A stretch of DNA of 15,886 bases, from the NCBI GenBank assembly GCA_007123985.1, contig SLGA01000140.1, positions 1-15,886 on the forward strand, in the 5' to 3' direction. The DNA comes from Balneolaceae bacterium. Lineage in GTDB: Bacteria; Bacteroidota; Rhodothermia; Balneolales; Balneolaceae. The notes beneath the pieces are model-generated. The model ran no database searches and was not told the origin of the DNA. It saw only the letters and a list, made by a program, of their open reading frames with translations. A program made the translations under genes and the position numbers. Below, one piece after another: positions 1 to 7,579 of the stretch; the first letter of the stretch is position 1; each line of letters begins with the position of its first letter.

Positions 1-70
1 AAACACTTAATAATATGTCGAATAACAGGCTCTGAAATTTTTGAACGTTTATAATACTTGTTAATCATTG

Positions 71-107
71 TATAGCAATATGTTACAAACAATCATAACA
101 TGCTATA
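71..107. repeat. Imperfect inverted repeat downstream of the ytxH-like gene
   Basis: Two arms, TATAGC+ATGTTA on the left and TAACAT+GCTATA on the right, pair over 12 bp with a 3-base AAT bulge in the left arm and a 10-base loop. It lies about 30 bases past the stop of the minus-strand ytxH-like gene. There is no T-tract on either side, so it is not a classic intrinsic terminator. It may be a transcript-end structure or a protein site. Nothing else is recognisable in the first 139 bases. Confidence 0.45.
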
Positions 108-139
108 CTTCATAAGACCCTTAATAGATAATTAAAGCC

Positions 140-448
140 TTATTTTGGCTTAGTTTTTTCGATGTTATCGAGAAGTGCTTCAGCCTCTTTGATGAGATCA
201 TCAGCACGTTTTTTTGCATCCGTTACTACATCATCACTCTTTTGTTTGGCATCTGAAGTAAATTTCTCTTTTTCTGCCTTCAGTTTTTTGATGAGATTGT
301 TAATTTCGTCACCATAAGAACTAACTCTATACGATAATTTACCTCTTGTATTAGACCCTGAATCTGGTGCATACAACAAAGCAGCTATAGTGCCTACTGC
401 TGCTCCTGTGAAAAATCCGAGAATAAAACCTTTACCTGATCTGCTCAT
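140..448 (-). CDS. YtxH domain-containing small membrane-associated protein
   Basis: 102 aa. A short N-terminal hydrophobic, glycine/alanine-rich segment (about residues 7-27) ends in LLYAPDSGSNTR, the hallmark of the YtxH family (family form: Gly/Ala-rich helix, then 'LLFAPKSGKETR'). The rest (about 35-102) is a highly charged Lys/Asp/Glu helix with heptad-like spacing, probably a coiled coil. Family members are small envelope or general-stress proteins such as Bacillus YtxH; the molecular role is unknown. The single membrane segment suggests one-pass anchoring with the helix in the cytoplasm, but topology is inference. The ATG start at 446-448 directly precedes the hydrophobic helix. There is no Shine-Dalgarno site, as is common in this lineage. 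The gene is divergent from the transaldolase gene and appears monocistronic. Confidence 0.85.
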   Translation of the reverse strand: MSRSGKGFILGFFTGAAVGTIAALLYAPDSGSNTRGKLSYRVSSYGDEINNLIKKLKAEKEKFTSDAKQKSDDVVTDAKKRADDLIKEAEALLDNIEKTKPK

Positions 449-580
449 AAATATTCTATTAAGTTTTTACTTTTACCTAAATTATAAAAATTGAAGCGAA
501 GTTTAAAAATAAACATCACTTACTTACGCCAAACAATTCTTTATCTTTAAACTGAAAATTAATCTAATCAATTACAGCTA

Positions 581-1237
581 ATGAAATTTTTTATCGATAC
601 AGCCGATCTCAATGAAATACAAGAAGCCAACGACTTAGGAGTGCTCGATGGAGTTACGACAAACCCAAGCCTCTGTTTCAAAGTGGGAGTTAACGATTTT
701 GAAGGTCATATCGCTAAAATTTGTGAAATTGTAGATGGTGATGTTTCTGCTGAAGTAATTTCCACCACATACGATGAAATTGTGGAAGAAGGAAAAAAAA
801 TAGCTTCAATTGCTGATAATGTAGTTGTGAAAGTGCCTTTGATAAAAGATGGAATTAAAGCTATAAAAACATTTACTGATGAGGGTATCAAAACAAACTG
901 TACGCTCTGCTTTTCTGCATCTCAGGCGCTTATTGCCGCCAAAGCAGGTGCTACCTATATATCACCGTTTATAGGCCGTCTGGATGATATTTCGACAGAT
1001 GGTATGCAGCTTATTGCAGATATTCGCATGATATATGATAATTACGGAATTGAAACAGAAATTCTTGCTGCAAGTATCCGCCATCCCATGCACTTTCTTG
1101 AATCAGCGAGAATGGGTGCCGATGTAGCAACTATGCCGCTTAAAGTGATTGAACAATTACTGAAACACCCTCTTACTGATATTGGTCTGAAAAACTTCCT
1201 GGCTGATTGGGATAAGCTACAGCAAAGTTTGAAATAG
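581..1237 (+). CDS. tal: Small transaldolase of the TalC/fructose-6-phosphate aldolase family
   Basis: 218 aa, full family length (about 215-220). This class I aldolase-type enzyme forms a Schiff base and most likely moves a dihydroxyacetone unit between sugar phosphates in the non-oxidative pentose phosphate pathway. Visible signatures are FIDTAD at the N-terminus (Asp6), GVTTNPS (Asn28), VVVKVP with the Schiff-base lysine Lys84, the TLCFSASQALIAAKAGA block and SPFIGRLDD. Against E. coli FSA (Gln59, Lys85, Tyr131) the equivalent residues here are Glu58, Lys84 and Phe130. Glu and Phe are the transaldolase-type residues, so transaldolase activity is favoured over true FSA activity, although automatic annotation often says fsa. 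The ATG at 581 matches the family N-terminus. It converges on the alkyltransferase gene with only three bases between the stops and no obvious hairpin. Confidence 0.93.
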   Translation: MKFFIDTADLNEIQEANDLGVLDGVTTNPSLCFKVGVNDFEGHIAKICEIVDGDVSAEVISTTYDEIVEEGKKIASIADNVVVKVPLIKDGIKAIKTFTDEGIKTNCTLCFSASQALIAAKAGATYISPFIGRLDDISTDGMQLIADIRMIYDNYGIETEILAASIRHPMHFLESARMGADVATMPLKVIEQLLKHPLTDIGLKNFLADWDKLQQSLK

Positions 1238-1240
1238 ATA

Positions 1241-2101
1241 TTAGTCATTAAAAGTATGTAGGGATGCTTCCCAACCGATGATGATTTTTTTTCGGGTTTC
1301 TCCCCACATATAACCTCCTAATTCACCGGTTGCTCTAATCACTCTGTGACAGGGAACGAGGTACGCAACCGGATTCTGCCCGATGGCTGTCCCCACTGCG
1401 CGCTGGCTATTAGGATTGCCGATCTCTTTAGCCACACTGCCATAAGTTGAAAGGTTACCCGTCGGGATTTTTAATAAAGCTTGCCAAACCTTTAGCTGGA
1501 ATTCAGTTCCTTTCAGATGAAGCTTAATCACCGGCAATTGTTTTGGTTTGAGTGCAATGGCTGAAAGGGCACGTATCTGATTTTCATCCCTTTTTAATCT
1601 GAATTGTGCATCAGGGAATTTATTTTTCAGTTCGAGCAGGCCTTGTTCTGCATCTTCAATAAAAGCTAAAAAGCATATACCTTTGGCTGTGGAAGCTATT
1701 AGTACTTGTCCGAACGGACCGGTAGAAAAGCTATAACTTATATTGAGGTTATTTGCTCTGTTACTGTATTCGGCAGGCGAGATTCCCTCGATTTTGACGA
1801 AGAGATCATGCAGACGGTTTATACTGGAAAAGTTACCCGAATCTACTTCATCATTGAGATTGATATTCCGGCTGTTCTCCAGTATATGTTTTGTATGATG
1901 TCTGCTTACACACTGGAAAAACTTTTTTGGAGTTGTACCCGCCCATTCACTGAATATTTTGTGAAAATGATCTGCACTCAGATGCACGTTTCTCGCAATA
2001 TCATCCAATGTGGTTTGGTTTGCCTGTTTCTCCATAACAAACCTGATCGCTTTTGCCACAATCTTATAATGATGGAATGGTGTTAATTCATGCAGCTCCA
2101 T
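1241..2101 (-). CDS. AraC-type HTH / methylated-DNA-[protein]-cysteine S-methyltransferase fusion (Ada-like)
   Basis: 286 aa from the ATG at 2099-2101. Residues about 10-115 form an AraC-type domain with two helix-turn-helix units (TTLDDIARNVHLSADHF, later FSSINRLHDLF). Residues about 120-286 form the O6-alkylguanine-DNA alkyltransferase domain, with RAVGTAIGQNP and the acceptor motif PCHRV (Cys251, followed by IRATGELGGY). It should irreversibly take methyl groups from O6-methylguanine. Compared with E. coli Ada it lacks the N-terminal zinc domain that repairs phosphotriesters, so the usual methyl switch for transcription activation is absent. A GTG at 2138-2140 would add 13 residues; I prefer the ATG because relatives begin about 15-20 residues before the first HTH helix. 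It lies downstream of crtI, with a candidate promoter in the gap. Confidence 0.92.
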   Translation of the reverse strand: MELHELTPFHHYKIVAKAIRFVMEKQANQTTLDDIARNVHLSADHFHKIFSEWAGTTPKKFFQCVSRHHTKHILENSRNINLNDEVDSGNFSSINRLHDLFVKIEGISPAEYSNRANNLNISYSFSTGPFGQVLIASTAKGICFLAFIEDAEQGLLELKNKFPDAQFRLKRDENQIRALSAIALKPKQLPVIKLHLKGTEFQLKVWQALLKIPTGNLSTYGSVAKEIGNPNSQRAVGTAIGQNPVAYLVPCHRVIRATGELGGYMWGETRKKIIIGWEASLHTFND

Positions 2102-2164
2102 AGATTTAATATCCAACCAATTTTCTGGATTTAAAACCACAATATTATTGAATTGATAGCAAAC

Positions 2165-2193
2165 TAAAAATAAACTGCCAAAAACATTTCCAA
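2165..2193 (-). promoter_or_regulatory. Candidate Bacteroidota-type promoter for the alkyltransferase gene
   Basis: Read on the minus strand, TTG (2193-2191) is followed after 18 bases by TATTTTTA (2172-2165). This matches seven of eight positions of the Bacteroidota -7 element TAnnTTTG, with the usual -33 TTG spacing. It would start transcription near 2158, ahead of both possible start codons. This is pattern matching in AT-rich DNA, so chance is possible. Confidence 0.35.
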
Positions 2194-2197
2194 AGGT

Positions 2198-3682
2198 TTA
2201 TTTACTGTTATCGCAAATTAGATTTTCAGCAATAATAGCTGAAGACAACACCCCCGGTAACCCTGCACCGGGATGTGTTCCGGCCCCTACGAAGTAAAGG
2301 TTTTTGACATCTTCGCTGCGGTTATGAGGTCTGAACCAGGCTGATTGTGTAAGAATTGGTTCAACGGAAAAAGCAGAGCCTTTGTAACTGTTCAGAGTAT
2401 CCTGAAAGTGTAGCGGGTCAATGTAATGTTCCGCTACCAGATTCTCCTGAAGATCAGGCAGATAATTCTCCTCCAGAAACTGCATGATTGCATCTCTGTA
2501 CTTGGGCGCCACTACATTCCAGTCGGTGCCGCTGTCGAGGTGTGGTACAGGCGAAAGAACATAGAAAGCTTCATGCCCCTCCGGTGCCATTGAGGGATCG
2601 GTGATTGTTGGCATATGCAGATATAGAGAAAAATCGTCTGAAAGTGTTTTTTCGTGGAAAATATCTTTTAAAAGACCTTTATAGCGTTCACCCAGGATAA
2701 TATTATGATGGGCCAGCCCCGAATCGAGATATCGTTTCTTAGTGCCGAAATAAATAACAAACAGAGACATACTGTACTTTGTGCGCTCAATCTTTCTGTC
2801 AGTGTATTTTTTTCGGTGCTTCTTGTTGATAAGATTTTTGTACGTGAAAGCTACATCAGCGTTTGAAACAACAACATCTGCTTTATGAGTGGCGCCGTTT
2901 TTTAGGCGAATACCTTTAGCTTCTCCGTTTTCAACAAATATCTCATCGATTTCGGAGCTCAAATGGATTTTACCGCCCTGATCCTCAATTAAGTCCACCA
3001 TTGCATTAACAATAGCTCCTGTACCGCCCATAGCGTAATGAACTCCCCATTCTCGCTCAAGGTAGTGAATCATCGCGTAGATAGACGTGGTATCAAACGG
3101 ATTGCCGCCAACAAGCAGAGGGTGGAAGGAAAAACAGCGTCTTAGAAAATCATCCTTTATGTATTGAGATACATATTTATAAACCGATTTATACGATTGC
3201 AGCTTGATGAGATCTGGTGCGACTTTCAGCATATCGGTAAATTTTAGAAAAGGTTTATCGGCTAGTTCTATGAAACCTTTATCAAAAATAGCTTTGGTCG
3301 TGCCAAGAAATTTCTCATAACCATCCGCGTCTTCAGGACTTCTTTTTTTGATCTCACCAAGCGTAAATTCATGATCATTATTGTAATCGAAGCTCTTGCC
3401 ATTGTGATCATAAATCCGATAGAATGGGTTACATGGCACAAATTCGATGTAATCTTCTCTTTTTTTTCCGGCAGCCTCATAAATATCATCAAACATAAAC
3501 GGTGCGGTAATTACTGTTGGCCCGCCATCAAATTTGAAGCCGTTAACCTCATAGACATAGGCACGTCCGCCCGGTTTATCTCTTTTTTCAAATATGGTTA
3601 CATCATGCCCTTTTGATAATAATCTTGATGCAGTAGCGAGGCCTCCGAAGCCACTGCCAATTACGATGATATTCTTTTTCAT
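2198..3682 (-). CDS. crtI: Phytoene desaturase family protein (CrtI-type carotenoid desaturase)
   Basis: 494 aa, the usual length for bacterial CrtI. An FAD-dependent enzyme that desaturates phytoene stepwise towards neurosporene/lycopene at the membrane surface. The N-terminal dinucleotide-binding fold is clear: VIGSGFGGLATA (Gly9, Gly11, Gly14), then the acidic EKRDKPGGRA. FDGGPTVITAP follows at about 52-62. The C-terminal carotenoid-desaturase signature is NLYFVGAGTHPGAGLPGVLSSA, just before the end. No crtB, crtY or other carotenoid gene is in the window, so the exact substrate and number of desaturations cannot be read from context; a CrtD- or CrtN-like paralogue remains possible. ATG at 3680-3682. 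It follows rlpA on the same strand after 76 bases, and a perfect 10-bp inverted repeat in that gap (3697-3723) suggests independent control. Confidence 0.93.
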   Translation of the reverse strand: MKKNIIVIGSGFGGLATASRLLSKGHDVTIFEKRDKPGGRAYVYEVNGFKFDGGPTVITAPFMFDDIYEAAGKKREDYIEFVPCNPFYRIYDHNGKSFDYNNDHEFTLGEIKKRSPEDADGYEKFLGTTKAIFDKGFIELADKPFLKFTDMLKVAPDLIKLQSYKSVYKYVSQYIKDDFLRRCFSFHPLLVGGNPFDTTSIYAMIHYLEREWGVHYAMGGTGAIVNAMVDLIEDQGGKIHLSSEIDEIFVENGEAKGIRLKNGATHKADVVVSNADVAFTYKNLINKKHRKKYTDRKIERTKYSMSLFVIYFGTKKRYLDSGLAHHNIILGERYKGLLKDIFHEKTLSDDFSLYLHMPTITDPSMAPEGHEAFYVLSPVPHLDSGTDWNVVAPKYRDAIMQFLEENYLPDLQENLVAEHYIDPLHFQDTLNSYKGSAFSVEPILTQSAWFRPHNRSEDVKNLYFVGAGTHPGAGLPGVLSSAIIAENLICDNSK

Positions 3683-3696
3683 GTTCAGAATTTGTA

Positions 3697-3723
3697 TTTA
3701 GTTATTGAGCCTGAATAACTAAA
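3697..3723. repeat. Perfect 10-bp inverted repeat just upstream of crtI
   Basis: TTTAGTTATT (3697-3706) and AATAACTAAA (3714-3723) are exact complements around a 7-base GC-containing loop (GAGCCTG). The structure sits 15-41 bases before the crtI start, between rlpA and crtI. No T-run follows on the minus strand, which argues against an intrinsic terminator for rlpA. A regulator-binding operator or a 5'UTR hairpin of crtI fits better, but neither is shown. Confidence 0.55.
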
Positions 3724-3758
3724 ATAGATGGAAAATAAATCCTGAAAAAATGAGAATT

Positions 3759-4421
3759 TTAATTCTCTGCCTGTTTTACAAACCCGTTGATTCCCCTGTC
3801 GGCCAATTGGTTTCTTGCTCGTCTTGCTTCTTCCACCGTTTGATAACTTCCGTAGTAAACTCTGTAAACAATTTGACCTGCAATGTTTACCCTTTCAACC
3901 CTTGAGCCGGAAATTCGATTTGATTCCGCATCAGCATCTCGTTTGTTTTCGAAAGAAGCAATTTGAACCGTAAAAGTTTCCCTGCTACTTATGTTTTGTG
4001 AATTCAGTGGACGATCCCCCTCCTCAATAAGGTAGATCCGCACAGGGGCTGTGCCCGTTTGAATCATATCAATTTCATCTGCTGCTTTGCGAGAGAGATC
4101 GATTATACGGTTTCCAACATAGGGGCCTCGGTCGTTTATCCTGACAATGACGGTTTTACCGTTATCGGTATTTTCAACCCGTACAATTGTATTAAATGGG
4201 AGTGTGCGATGAGCTGCGGTAAGATCGTTCATGTTGTACGTCTCGCCATTTGCAGTTTGCCTTCCATGAAAATCGGGCCCATACCAGCTGGCTGTTCCAT
4301 GGCTGATAAAACGGATTGATTCATCAGCCGTTGTTCTGCTAACAATACCGCATGAGGAAAGAAAAAGCATCGAACTGAGCAAAAAAAGAGATGCGTATAT
4401 CGATTTAGATTTTAGTACCAT
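3759..4421 (-). CDS. rlpA: RlpA-family septal ring lytic transglycosylase lipoprotein with SPOR domain
   Basis: 220 aa. The N-terminus is a lipoprotein signal: Lys-rich start, hydrophobic helix (about 8-21) and lipobox LSSC with acceptor Cys24. Residues about 40-132 form the double-psi beta-barrel, with HGTASWYG, TANGETYN and RINDRGPY. Glu60 and Asp97 are spaced exactly as the catalytic pair Glu120/Asp157 of Pseudomonas aeruginosa RlpA, so activity on peptide-stripped (naked) glycan strands is expected. Residues about 148-217 form a SPOR domain (FTVQIASF ... YRVYYGSYQTVEEA), which targets proteins to denuded septal peptidoglycan. It should act in the periplasm, outer-membrane anchored, during daughter-cell separation. 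A weak CGGA stretch precedes the ATG. It diverges from the rhomboid gene. Confidence 0.93.
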   Translation of the reverse strand: MVLKSKSIYASLFLLSSMLFLSSCGIVSRTTADESIRFISHGTASWYGPDFHGRQTANGETYNMNDLTAAHRTLPFNTIVRVENTDNGKTVIVRINDRGPYVGNRIIDLSRKAADEIDMIQTGTAPVRIYLIEEGDRPLNSQNISSRETFTVQIASFENKRDADAESNRISGSRVERVNIAGQIVYRVYYGSYQTVEEARRARNQLADRGINGFVKQAEN

Positions 4422-4466
4422 TCAGTCCGTTAGCAGGTGTGTTGTTTTTAAATGAATGAGATAATT

Positions 4467-4493
4467 TACAAAGTTTGTACTTACAATCTGTAA
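4467..4493. repeat. Two adjacent small dyads between the divergent rlpA and rhomboid genes
   Basis: TACAAAGTTTGTA (4467-4479, six-base arms around one base) is followed one base later by TTACAATCTGTAA (4481-4493, five-base arms around three bases). Both share the ACA...TGT core. They lie in the 117-bp divergent intergenic region, 46-72 bases before the rlpA start and 46-72 bases before the rhomboid start, so they could be operator half-sites for a shared regulator. AT-rich chance is possible. Confidence 0.35.
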
Positions 4494-4538
4494 TGAACTT
4501 CTACTTTTAGAAAGTGTTTCCAAAAAGAAAATAAAAGT

Positions 4539-5135
4539 ATGACTGTAACCATCACATTGATCATAATTAATGCAGTTGTTTCTCTCACAGCTCTCTATTT
4601 AAGCCCTAAATTGCTTGAAATAGGTATGCTGAAACCATACAGAACTCTCAGAAAGCAAACCTGGTACGAAGTAATTACATCCGGATTTTTGCATGCTAAT
4701 CTTTCACATCTGTTGGTGAATATGTTTGTGCTCTTCTTTTTCGGTGTTGTGATGGAACAGGTTTTGGGTGTGTTTTATTTTACGGCACTCTACTTCAGTG
4801 GCTTGATTTTTTCATCCATTCCATCGTTTATCTCGCATAGAGATAATCCCGGGTATGCTACAATTGGAGCATCAGGTGCAGTTGAGAGTGTTCTTTTTAG
4901 CTATATTTTTATTTTTCCGACAGAAAAACTCATTCTCATATTACTACCTATTCCAATTCCGGCATGGTTTTTTGGGCTGGCATTTCTTGCATATAGTATC
5001 TTTGAGGGGAAGAGGGGGGTAGGAAAAGTGAATCACGCAGCACATATAGCGGGAGCCATCTGGGGCATACTCTTTCTGATTTTATTCGTACCCAACAGTG
5101 TAGATCACATCCTCACAATTTTTGGACTTTTATAA
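4539..5135 (+). CDS. Rhomboid-family intramembrane serine protease
   Basis: 198 aa with about six hydrophobic segments, the minimal bacterial rhomboid core without an extra soluble domain. The catalytic parts are in place: HLLVN in the second helix (His57 and Asn61), GASGA with nucleophile Ser112, and NHAAHIAGAIWG with catalytic His169. It should cleave membrane-protein substrates within or near the bilayer; the substrate is unknown. The start is an ATG at 4539 in front of the first hydrophobic helix, without a Shine-Dalgarno site. It is transcribed away from rlpA, apparently alone, and ends at a hairpin shared with the convergent serC. Confidence 0.92.
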   Translation: MTVTITLIIINAVVSLTALYLSPKLLEIGMLKPYRTLRKQTWYEVITSGFLHANLSHLLVNMFVLFFFGVVMEQVLGVFYFTALYFSGLIFSSIPSFISHRDNPGYATIGASGAVESVLFSYIFIFPTEKLILILLPIPIPAWFFGLAFLAYSIFEGKRGVGKVNHAAHIAGAIWGILFLILFVPNSVDHILTIFGLL

Positions 5136-5140
5136 GCAGA

Positions 5141-5164
5141 GGGTTGATTCATATAAATCAACCC
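5141..5164. terminator. Hairpin between the convergent rhomboid and serC genes
   Basis: GGGTTGATT (5141-5149) and AATCAACCC (5156-5164) form a perfect 9-bp stem with a 6-base loop, lying 5 bases after the rhomboid stop and 9 bases after the serC stop. The position between two converging genes suggests bidirectional termination. Neither side has a proper T-run, so it may work with Rho or as a 3'-end stabiliser. Confidence 0.55.
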
Positions 5165-5173
5165 AATTAAATA

Positions 5174-6253
5174 CTATCCTTTTTTCGCCCGAAAATCCTT
5201 CATAAAAGATACGAGAGCTTCAACACTTTCCGGTTTACACGCATTGTAGATACTTGCCCTTATACCGCCAACACTTCTGTGGCCTTTCAATGCAACAAGG
5301 TTGTGTTTTGCAGCTTCTGTTAGGAATATTTTTTCGAGATCTTCATCACCAAGCCTGAAAGTTACATTCATTTTTGATCTGGATCCCTTCTCAACGGTAC
5401 CACGGTAAAATTCATCCGAATCGATTTCACCGTAGAGTAAATTTGCCTTCTTATCATTAATTTTCACGAAAGCATGTAATCCGCCTTTCTCTTCGATCCA
5501 TTCCAGAACGTAATTCACCATATATACTGCGAAAACGGGTGGTGTGTTAAATAACTTATTTACGTGTGTATTATAATTAAGTATAGTTGGAATAGCTTCG
5601 GGACGTTGCTTCTCCAGAAATGATTTTCTAACCATCACAACTGTGACTCCTGCAGGCCCAAGATTTTTTTGCGCGCCGGCGTAAATCAAACCATATTTAG
5701 CGAGATCAAGCGGACGCGATAGAAAGTCTGAAGACGCATCGCATACAAGCGGAGCTCCTCCATTCTCAGGTTCTGTATGAAATTGTGTGCCAAAGATTGT
5801 GTTATTACTTGTAAAGTGAGTGTAGAGAGCATGTTCTGCAAATGTGAGCTCATCATTAGTTGGAATGTGTGAGTAATTTCCTTCTTTACCGGAATATGAG
5901 GTATGAACCGATCCAAACAATTTTGCCTCTTTAATGGCTTTCTCTGACCACGCACCGGTGTCTATATAATTTGCTGTGCGGCTATTGTTGAGAAAATTAT
6001 GGGGTACCATCATAAATTGTGAACTTGCCCCACCCTGGAGAAAGAGTACTTCCCAGTCATCATCAGCTCCAAGAATTGATTTTAAATGCTTACCTGCCTG
6101 CTCATTAATGGCAGTATATTCCGGACTCCGATGGCTCATTTCCAGCAGGGAACAGCCTTTATTTTTGAAATTCACAAGCTCTTTCTGTGCTTTTTCAAGA
6201 ACCTGTAGAGGAAGTGTTGCCGGACCTGCACTAAAGTTATGTACGCGATTCAT
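5174..6253 (-). CDS. serC: Phosphoserine aminotransferase
   Basis: 359 aa from the ATG at 6251-6253. A PLP enzyme that transfers the amino group of glutamate to 3-phosphohydroxypyruvate to give O-phosphoserine in serine synthesis; it also acts in pyridoxal phosphate synthesis in some bacteria. Clear family signatures are NRVHNFSAGPATLP at the start, LEMSHRSPEY, LFLQGGASSQF, DTGAWSEKA, the PLP lysine in YAGAQKNLGPAG (Lys196), and GHRSVGGIRASIYNA near the end. A TTG four codons upstream also lies in frame, but the ATG gives the standard family N-terminus. The gene begins 14 bases after the DUF1015 stop and so is translated from the same transcript. No serA or serB is in the window. Confidence 0.96.
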   Translation of the reverse strand: MNRVHNFSAGPATLPLQVLEKAQKELVNFKNKGCSLLEMSHRSPEYTAINEQAGKHLKSILGADDDWEVLFLQGGASSQFMMVPHNFLNNSRTANYIDTGAWSEKAIKEAKLFGSVHTSYSGKEGNYSHIPTNDELTFAEHALYTHFTSNNTIFGTQFHTEPENGGAPLVCDASSDFLSRPLDLAKYGLIYAGAQKNLGPAGVTVVMVRKSFLEKQRPEAIPTILNYNTHVNKLFNTPPVFAVYMVNYVLEWIEEKGGLHAFVKINDKKANLLYGEIDSDEFYRGTVEKGSRSKMNVTFRLGDEDLEKIFLTEAAKHNLVALKGHRSVGGIRASIYNACKPESVEALVSFMKDFRAKKG

Positions 6254-6267
6254 AATATTTTTCAATT

Positions 6268-7479
6268 TTAAAATGTGTGAACGATTAATCCTGATTTTAT
6301 TTTAGGCTCGAACCAGGTTGATTTTGGCGGCATCAATTCGCCCTGGTCTGATACATCCAGCAGCTCTTGAATACTAGTTGGATACATACTGAAAGCGAGA
6401 TCAGCTTTCTCAGTATTCACAAGCTTTTCTAGTTCTGATGTTCCGCGTATGCCACCTACAAAGCTGATATTCTCATCTGTACGCGGGTTTTTAATGCCAA
6501 ATAGTGGTTCGAGAACTCCATTCTGTAACCGTGCAACATCAAGCGAATCTACTACACTACTTGAAGCGGGCTCCGGTAAAGTCATGAGCCACCATTTACC
6601 GGAGTAAAAAACTGAGACAGTTCCCTTTTCAGAGGGTGATTTTTCTGTGGTTTCCTCAAGATTGAACTCGATTTTGAGTTTTTCAAACTGATCAGTAGTT
6701 ACCTTTTTTAGAATACGGTTGTAAGGCAGTATTTTCATTTGATCCATCGGAAAAAGAACAACCGGGAAATATTCAAACTCTTCTTCACCCTTAAATGTGT
6801 TTCGTTCTTTTCGTAATTGCTCAGCAACACGCGATGCACTTTTACAGCGATGGTGTCCGTCGGCTACGTAGAGATTTTTAATGGAGGCAAATCCTTCCAC
6901 AAAATCTGCGGTGTTATACGTTTTCCAGATTCTGTGAGTAACACCACCTTCTCCCTGATGTTCAATCAACGGCTCTGTAGTAAGTATAAGTTTTTCGATG
7001 AGAAATGTAATATCTGCACTATCTCTGAATGTAAGCATCACAGGTTCAGCGTGAGCTTGCTGTGTAAGAATATGCCGTGTACGGTCATCCTCTTTATCAG
7101 GTCTGGTAAGTTCATGTTTCAGGATAATTTCATCATCATAGTCCTGAACAGACGCACAAGTAAATACTCCGGTTTGTGTATGTGCTGATGTTTCAAGCTG
7201 ATATATATAGATAGCATGTTTGTTATCCTGAACAAAAGTATCTGATTGAAGCAATCTTTTTAGATTTTCTGCACCTTTTTTATATACCGATTCATGATTA
7301 AAAGGAGTTTCAACCGGTAAATCAATCTCCGGACGGATTACATGCAGAAAACTGTCGGGCTTTCCTTTTGCCAATTCTGCGGCTTCGTCAGTACTAATTA
7401 CATCATATGGGACACAGGCTACTTCGTCTATTTTATCTTTAATTGGAAGCCAGCCTCGAAAGGGGTGAATAGTTGCCAT
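6268..7479 (-). CDS. DUF1015 family protein, coupled to serC
   Basis: 403 aa, near family length (about 400-440). The N-terminal signature HPFRGWLP and VPYDVIS (residues 5-29), the middle block KHELTRPDKEDDR (121-133), and the strongly conserved YVADGHHRCKSA (Asp207-Gly-His-His-Arg211) identify DUF1015. No signal peptide or membrane helix is seen, so it is cytoplasmic. The biochemical function is not established. The gene lies directly upstream of serC in one operon, an association I recall as common for this family in Bacteroidota and Clostridia, where it often sits with serC/serA. The DGHHR motif resembles the motif of ParB/sulfiredoxin-fold proteins, which include the free-serine kinases SbnI and SerK; whether DUF1015 shares that fold or activity is inference. 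Transcription starts in the 100-bp region divergent from DUF1844. Confidence 0.9.
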   Translation of the reverse strand: MATIHPFRGWLPIKDKIDEVACVPYDVISTDEAAELAKGKPDSFLHVIRPEIDLPVETPFNHESVYKKGAENLKRLLQSDTFVQDNKHAIYIYQLETSAHTQTGVFTCASVQDYDDEIILKHELTRPDKEDDRTRHILTQQAHAEPVMLTFRDSADITFLIEKLILTTEPLIEHQGEGGVTHRIWKTYNTADFVEGFASIKNLYVADGHHRCKSASRVAEQLRKERNTFKGEEEFEYFPVVLFPMDQMKILPYNRILKKVTTDQFEKLKIEFNLEETTEKSPSEKGTVSVFYSGKWWLMTLPEPASSSVVDSLDVARLQNGVLEPLFGIKNPRTDENISFVGGIRGTSELEKLVNTEKADLAFSMYPTSIQELLDVSDQGELMPPKSTWFEPKIKSGLIVHTF

Positions 7480-7579
7480 TAAATCATCATGTTTTGTTAT
7501 TTTAAATCAGTCTTTATTATACAAACTCTTTACCTTTTCAGCGTATAGAAATCGTAAATAAACAGGATAAATTACAATC

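Noticed and set aside
1706..2086. 126-codon plus-strand open frame opposite the alkyltransferase gene
   Set aside because: It lies wholly within a well-recognised gene on the other strand and resembles no known protein.
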